Origin: an uncultured Duganella sp.
GTDB lineage: Bacteria > Pseudomonadota > Gammaproteobacteria > Burkholderiales > Burkholderiaceae
Assembly (NCBI GenBank): GCA_946482335.1
Contig: CAMLRG010000009.1
Location: 1-53,437, forward strand
Length of the DNA: 53,437 nt
Direction: 5' to 3'
Part shown: positions 50,599-53,437 of the stretch, piece after piece
Layout of the letters: each line of letters starts with the position of its first letter
Numbering within the stretch: position 1 is the stretch's first letter
The notes under the pieces: generated by a model
The model's database searches: none
Seen by the model: only the letters and a program-made list of their open reading frames with translations
What the model was told of the DNA's origin: nothing
Program-made: the position numbers and the translations under genes

Positions 50599-52881
50599 AT
50601 GATAACAAACCAACTTTCCTCTGAGCTGAGCCTGACAGAACTTCCCGACAGGTGGCGCACAGAGATCCCGGCGCTCGCCCCGGAAGAAAACGTCCTCGGC
50701 GCGCTGGAGGTTGACCTCGACTCCAAGCTTCACTTCAACAAAGGCCTGGTGCTCCTCACGGAGCGCCGCATTATGGCACGCGCGCCTGGTGAAACGGTAT
50801 GGCGCGATTGGACGTATCGTGGTGGCATGGCTCTAAAGCTGCACGATCATGCCGGTGTCGGGCACCTGGAACTGGTCGACGACAAGCAACGCCTGGCGGC
50901 ATGGCGCTTCACTTTGGGCCAGAACCTGCTGGCGATCCGCCTGCAGGAGAACTTCACGCGCCTGCACGAGGCCCATGTGTACGGGAAACCACTGCAAGCG
51001 GTCGAACAGAACTCGTGCCCGACCTGCAAGGCCCCGCTCGAAGCGGACCAGGAAGAATGCCCGGTGTGCACCAAGGTGGTCCACACGCCGCCGTCCACCT
51101 GGACCCTGTTCCGCCTGTGGCGCTTTACCAAGCCTTACCAGTGGCAGCTGCTGCTCGGCTTCGTGCTGATGCTGCTCTCCACCGGTGCGCACCTGATCCC
51201 GCCGTACGTGATCATGCCGCTCACCGACAATGTGCTGATTCCTTACCAGAACGGCAAGCCGGTCGATACTTCGCTGGTCTGGATGTATATGAGCGCCCTG
51301 GTCGGCGCGGCGATCCTGGCCTGGATTTTCGGCTGGGGCAAGACCTATGTGCTGGCATTGGTGTCCGAGCGCATCGGCGCCGACCTGCGCACCACCACCT
51401 ATGAACACCTGCTGCGCATGTCGCTCGAATACTTCGGCGGCAAACGGACCGGCGACCTGATGTCGCGTATCGGCTCCGAGTCGGACCGCATCTGCGTCTT
51501 CCTCTCGCTGCACCTGCTGGACTTCGCATCGGACTGCCTGATGATCATCATGACGGGCGTGATCCTGTTCACGATCGACCCGTGGCTGGCCATCACCACC
51601 CTGCTGCCGCTGCCTTTCATCGCCTGGATGATCCACCTGGTGCGCGACCGCCTGCGCACCGGCTTCGAAAAGATCGACCGCGTGTGGGGCGAAGTGACCA
51701 ACGTGCTGGCCGATACCATTCCCGGCATCCGCGTGGTGAAAGCCTTTGCGCAGGAAACGCGCGAGGCGCAGCGCTTCCGCACCGCCAACAAGCACAACCT
51801 GGCGGTGAACGACAAGCTGAACAAGGTGTGGTCGCTGTTCTCGCCGACCGTTTCCTTCCTGACCGAACTGGGCATCCTGGTGATCTACGTGTTCGGCATC
51901 TGGCTGATCTCCAAGCATAGCGTCACGGTCGGTGTGCTGAGCGCCTTCGTGACCTATGCCACGCGCTTCTACGGCCGTCTCGATTCGATGAGCCGCATCG
52001 TGTCGGTGACGCAAAAGTCCGCCTCGGCGGCCAAGCGCATCTTCGACATCCTGGACCACGTGTCGAGCGTGCCGGACCCTGCGCAGCCGGTCAAGGTCGA
52101 CAAGATCCGCGGCGACATCACGCTGCGCGAAGTCGGCTTCCGCTATGGGAACCGCGCGGTCAACCGCGGCGTCAACCTGGAAATCAAGGCGGGCCAGATG
52201 ATCGGCCTGGTGGGCCACTCCGGTTCCGGCAAATCGACCCTGGTCAACCTGATCTGCCGCTTCTACGACGTGGCCGAAGGCGCGATCCTGCTCGATGGCC
52301 AGGATATCCGCAATTTCGCCGTGTCCGACTACCGCCGCAACATCGGCCTGGTGCTGCAGGAACCTTTCCTGTTCTTCGGCACCATCGCCGAGAATATCGC
52401 CTACGGCAAGCCGGACGCCACGCGCGAAGAAATCATGAAGGCGGCGCGCGCGGCGCATGCGCACGACTTCATCCTGCGCCTGCCGCAGGGTTACGACTCG
52501 ATGGTCGGCGAACGCGGCCAGGGCCTCTCCGGCGGCGAGCGCCAGCGCATTTCGATTGCGCGCGCCCTGCTGATCGACCCGCGCATCCTGATCCTGGACG
52601 AGGCAACCGCCTCGGTCGACTCCGAAACCGAGAAAGAGATCCAGAAGGCGCTGGACAACCTGGTCGCCGGCCGCACCACCATCGCCATCGCGCACCGCCT
52701 GTCCACGCTGCAGCGCGCCGATCGCCTGGTCGTCATGGACCGTGGCCGCGTGGTGGAAGAAGGCCCGCACGAGGAGCTGATGGCCCAGGAAGGCCATTAC
52801 TACCGCCTCTACCAGGCGCAGGCACGTAACGTCGATACCGACCTGGATGACAAAGCAAAGACCCGCGAAGATGACAATTGA
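50599..52881 (+). CDS. cyanophycin-associated ABC transporter (exporter-type, fused TMD-NBD)
   Basis: A 760-residue protein. An unusual N-terminal region (about 1-130, beta-rich, GRAM/PH-like in appearance) and a four-cysteine zinc ribbon (C140, C143, C154, C157; CPTC and CPVC) precede six membrane helices (about 175-480) and a nucleotide-binding domain. That domain has Walker A GHSGSGKST (about 538-546), signature LSGGERQR, Walker B ILILDEATAS and an H-loop in IAHRLST. This is a type IV exporter half-transporter. Long open frames upstream of ATG 50599 are antisense to cphA genes and not part of it. Substrate unknown; the genetic setting points to cyanophycin metabolism. It overlaps the DUF1854 gene by 11 bp. 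Confidence 0.93.
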   Translation: MITNQLSSELSLTELPDRWRTEIPALAPEENVLGALEVDLDSKLHFNKGLVLLTERRIMARAPGETVWRDWTYRGGMALKLHDHAGVGHLELVDDKQRLAAWRFTLGQNLLAIRLQENFTRLHEAHVYGKPLQAVEQNSCPTCKAPLEADQEECPVCTKVVHTPPSTWTLFRLWRFTKPYQWQLLLGFVLMLLSTGAHLIPPYVIMPLTDNVLIPYQNGKPVDTSLVWMYMSALVGAAILAWIFGWGKTYVLALVSERIGADLRTTTYEHLLRMSLEYFGGKRTGDLMSRIGSESDRICVFLSLHLLDFASDCLMIIMTGVILFTIDPWLAITTLLPLPFIAWMIHLVRDRLRTGFEKIDRVWGEVTNVLADTIPGIRVVKAFAQETREAQRFRTANKHNLAVNDKLNKVWSLFSPTVSFLTELGILVIYVFGIWLISKHSVTVGVLSAFVTYATRFYGRLDSMSRIVSVTQKSASAAKRIFDILDHVSSVPDPAQPVKVDKIRGDITLREVGFRYGNRAVNRGVNLEIKAGQMIGLVGHSGSGKSTLVNLICRFYDVAEGAILLDGQDIRNFAVSDYRRNIGLVLQEPFLFFGTIAENIAYGKPDATREEIMKAARAAHAHDFILRLPQGYDSMVGERGQGLSGGERQRISIARALLIDPRILILDEATASVDSETEKEIQKALDNLVAGRTTIAIAHRLSTLQRADRLVVMDRGRVVEEGPHEELMAQEGHYYRLYQAQARNVDTDLDDKAKTREDDN

Positions 52882-53338
52882 TTTTTCCCTCAGCCGCGAT
52901 AGTTTCGGCAAACTGAACCTGATCGACGCCAACGGCGTGCTGCACGAAGGCGTCGCGCCGGTGCGCGCCTTCCCCATCCAGGCGCCGGAAGAAGGGCTGT
53001 CGCTGGTGAACACGGACGGCAAGGAAGTGGCCTGGCTGGACCGCATTTCCGACCTGTCGCCGGACATGGCCGACATCGTGCGCGAGGAATTGGCCGGGCG
53101 CGAATTCATGCCCGTCATCACGCGCATCATCGACGTGGGCAGCTATGCCTGCCCTTCCACCTGGACCGTCGCCACCGACCGGGGCGACACCAGTTTCGTG
53201 CTGCGCGGCGAGGAAGACATCCGTCGCATCGGCAGCGTTTCGCTGCTGGTATCGGACAGCCACGGCATCCACTTCCTGATCCGCGACCAGTTCGAACTTG
53301 ACAAGCACAGCAAGCGTATCCTCGACCGCTTCCTCTAA
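52871..53338 (+). CDS. DUF1854 protein linked to cyanophycin locus
   Basis: A 155-residue soluble protein starting at ATG 52871 within the end of the ABC transporter gene (11-bp overlap, translationally coupled). It has no signal peptide or membrane helix. It contains FPIQAPEEGLSLVNTDGKEVAWLD and ELAGREFMPVITRI, the DUF1854 signature, a family repeatedly encoded next to cyanophycin genes. A biochemical role is not established; it may be a cytoplasmic partner of the transporter. Confidence 0.88.
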   Translation: MTIDFSLSRDSFGKLNLIDANGVLHEGVAPVRAFPIQAPEEGLSLVNTDGKEVAWLDRISDLSPDMADIVREELAGREFMPVITRIIDVGSYACPSTWTVATDRGDTSFVLRGEEDIRRIGSVSLLVSDSHGIHFLIRDQFELDKHSKRILDRFL

Positions 53339-53437
53339 ACCCTTGGCGCGCCCGGCAATGCGAGCGGGGCGCTGAACAGGATCACGGCCTGGCCGCTGAT
53401 CGTCACGCCCACCGGCGCGTCGTTCCCGATGGCGACG
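53335..53437 (-). CDS. 3' end of an unidentified gene (partial)
   Basis: On the minus strand an open frame enters from the window edge and ends at TAG 53337-53335, overlapping the DUF1854 stop codon. The readable tail (…GVTISGQAVILFSAPLALPG…) is too short to identify. It could also be a chance open frame. Confidence 0.3.
   Translation of the reverse strand, partial: VAIGNDAPVGVTISGQAVILFSAPLALPGAPRV

Noticed and set aside
1..53437. CRISPR arrays, insertion sequences, prophage genes, att sites or replication origins
   Set aside because: No spaced direct-repeat array, transposase, integrase, DnaA-box cluster or phage structural gene was seen.

Overview
The window looks like chromosomal DNA of a beta-proteobacterium of the Oxalobacteraceae (Massilia / Duganella / Janthinobacterium-like). 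The evidence is the high GC content, the tig-clpP-clpX-lon-hupB block, an hpnCDE hopanoid-precursor operon, and a cyanophycin locus with two synthetase genes, an ABC transporter and a DUF1854 protein. No phage, transposase, CRISPR array or rRNA is visible. The only repetitive element is a short palindromic intergenic repeat, present at five loci.

Layout. 1-7.0 kb (minus strand): tRNA-Val (cut by the window edge), hupB, lon, clpX, clpP, tig and tRNA-Leu, the core protein-folding and protein-turnover block. 7.0-11.2 kb (minus): RND efflux permease and its lipoprotein adaptor. 11.4-14.4 kb (plus): hpnC-hpnD-hpnE, squalene formation for hopanoids. 14.5-16.1 kb (plus): a DUF1700 membrane protein and a GIN-domain protein. 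16.1-20.3 kb (minus): a compact operon of a PstS-like binding protein, a GAF/degenerate-GGDEF/EAL protein and a BaiN-like flavoprotein. 20.5-23.4 kb (minus): moaD, moeA, thrC. 23.6-27.2 kb (minus): a threonine/serine catabolic operon kbl-tdh-sdaA, divergent from an XRE-cupin regulator (27.3-27.9 kb). Three evenly spaced palindromes lie between them.

27.9-33.8 kb (minus): a small membrane protein, a GNAT acetyltransferase, a metzincin-type zinc metalloprotease and a prolyl oligopeptidase. 33.8-38.8 kb: a c-di-GMP island, with a cupredoxin overlapping a GGDEF-EAL receptor gene (minus) and a divergent EAL-CBS-GGDEF gene (plus). 38.8-40.6 kb: two small exported or unknown proteins and a Sel1-repeat protein. 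40.7-44.4 kb (minus): a ZnuD-like TonB-dependent receptor, a small Cys-containing exported protein and a YegD-type Hsp70. 44.6-53.3 kb: a LacI-family regulator, two convergently oriented cyanophycin synthetase genes (cphA plus a degenerate paralog), then a divergent ABC transporter and DUF1854 protein.

The most interesting signal is in the last region. A 14-bp palindrome (TTGCCA-N2-TGGYAA) overlaps the putative extended -10 of the LacI gene and recurs between the cyanophycin synthetase paralog and the divergent ABC transporter. This suggests one local repressor governs cyanophycin synthesis and the associated transporter. Other noteworthy items are the XRE-cupin operator triplet with exact 20-bp phasing, the cupredoxin/c-di-GMP module, a PstS-like protein without a signal peptide coupled to a c-di-GMP phosphodiesterase, and the palindromic repeat sitting next to stop codons. 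All calls come from reading the sequence; no database search was run.
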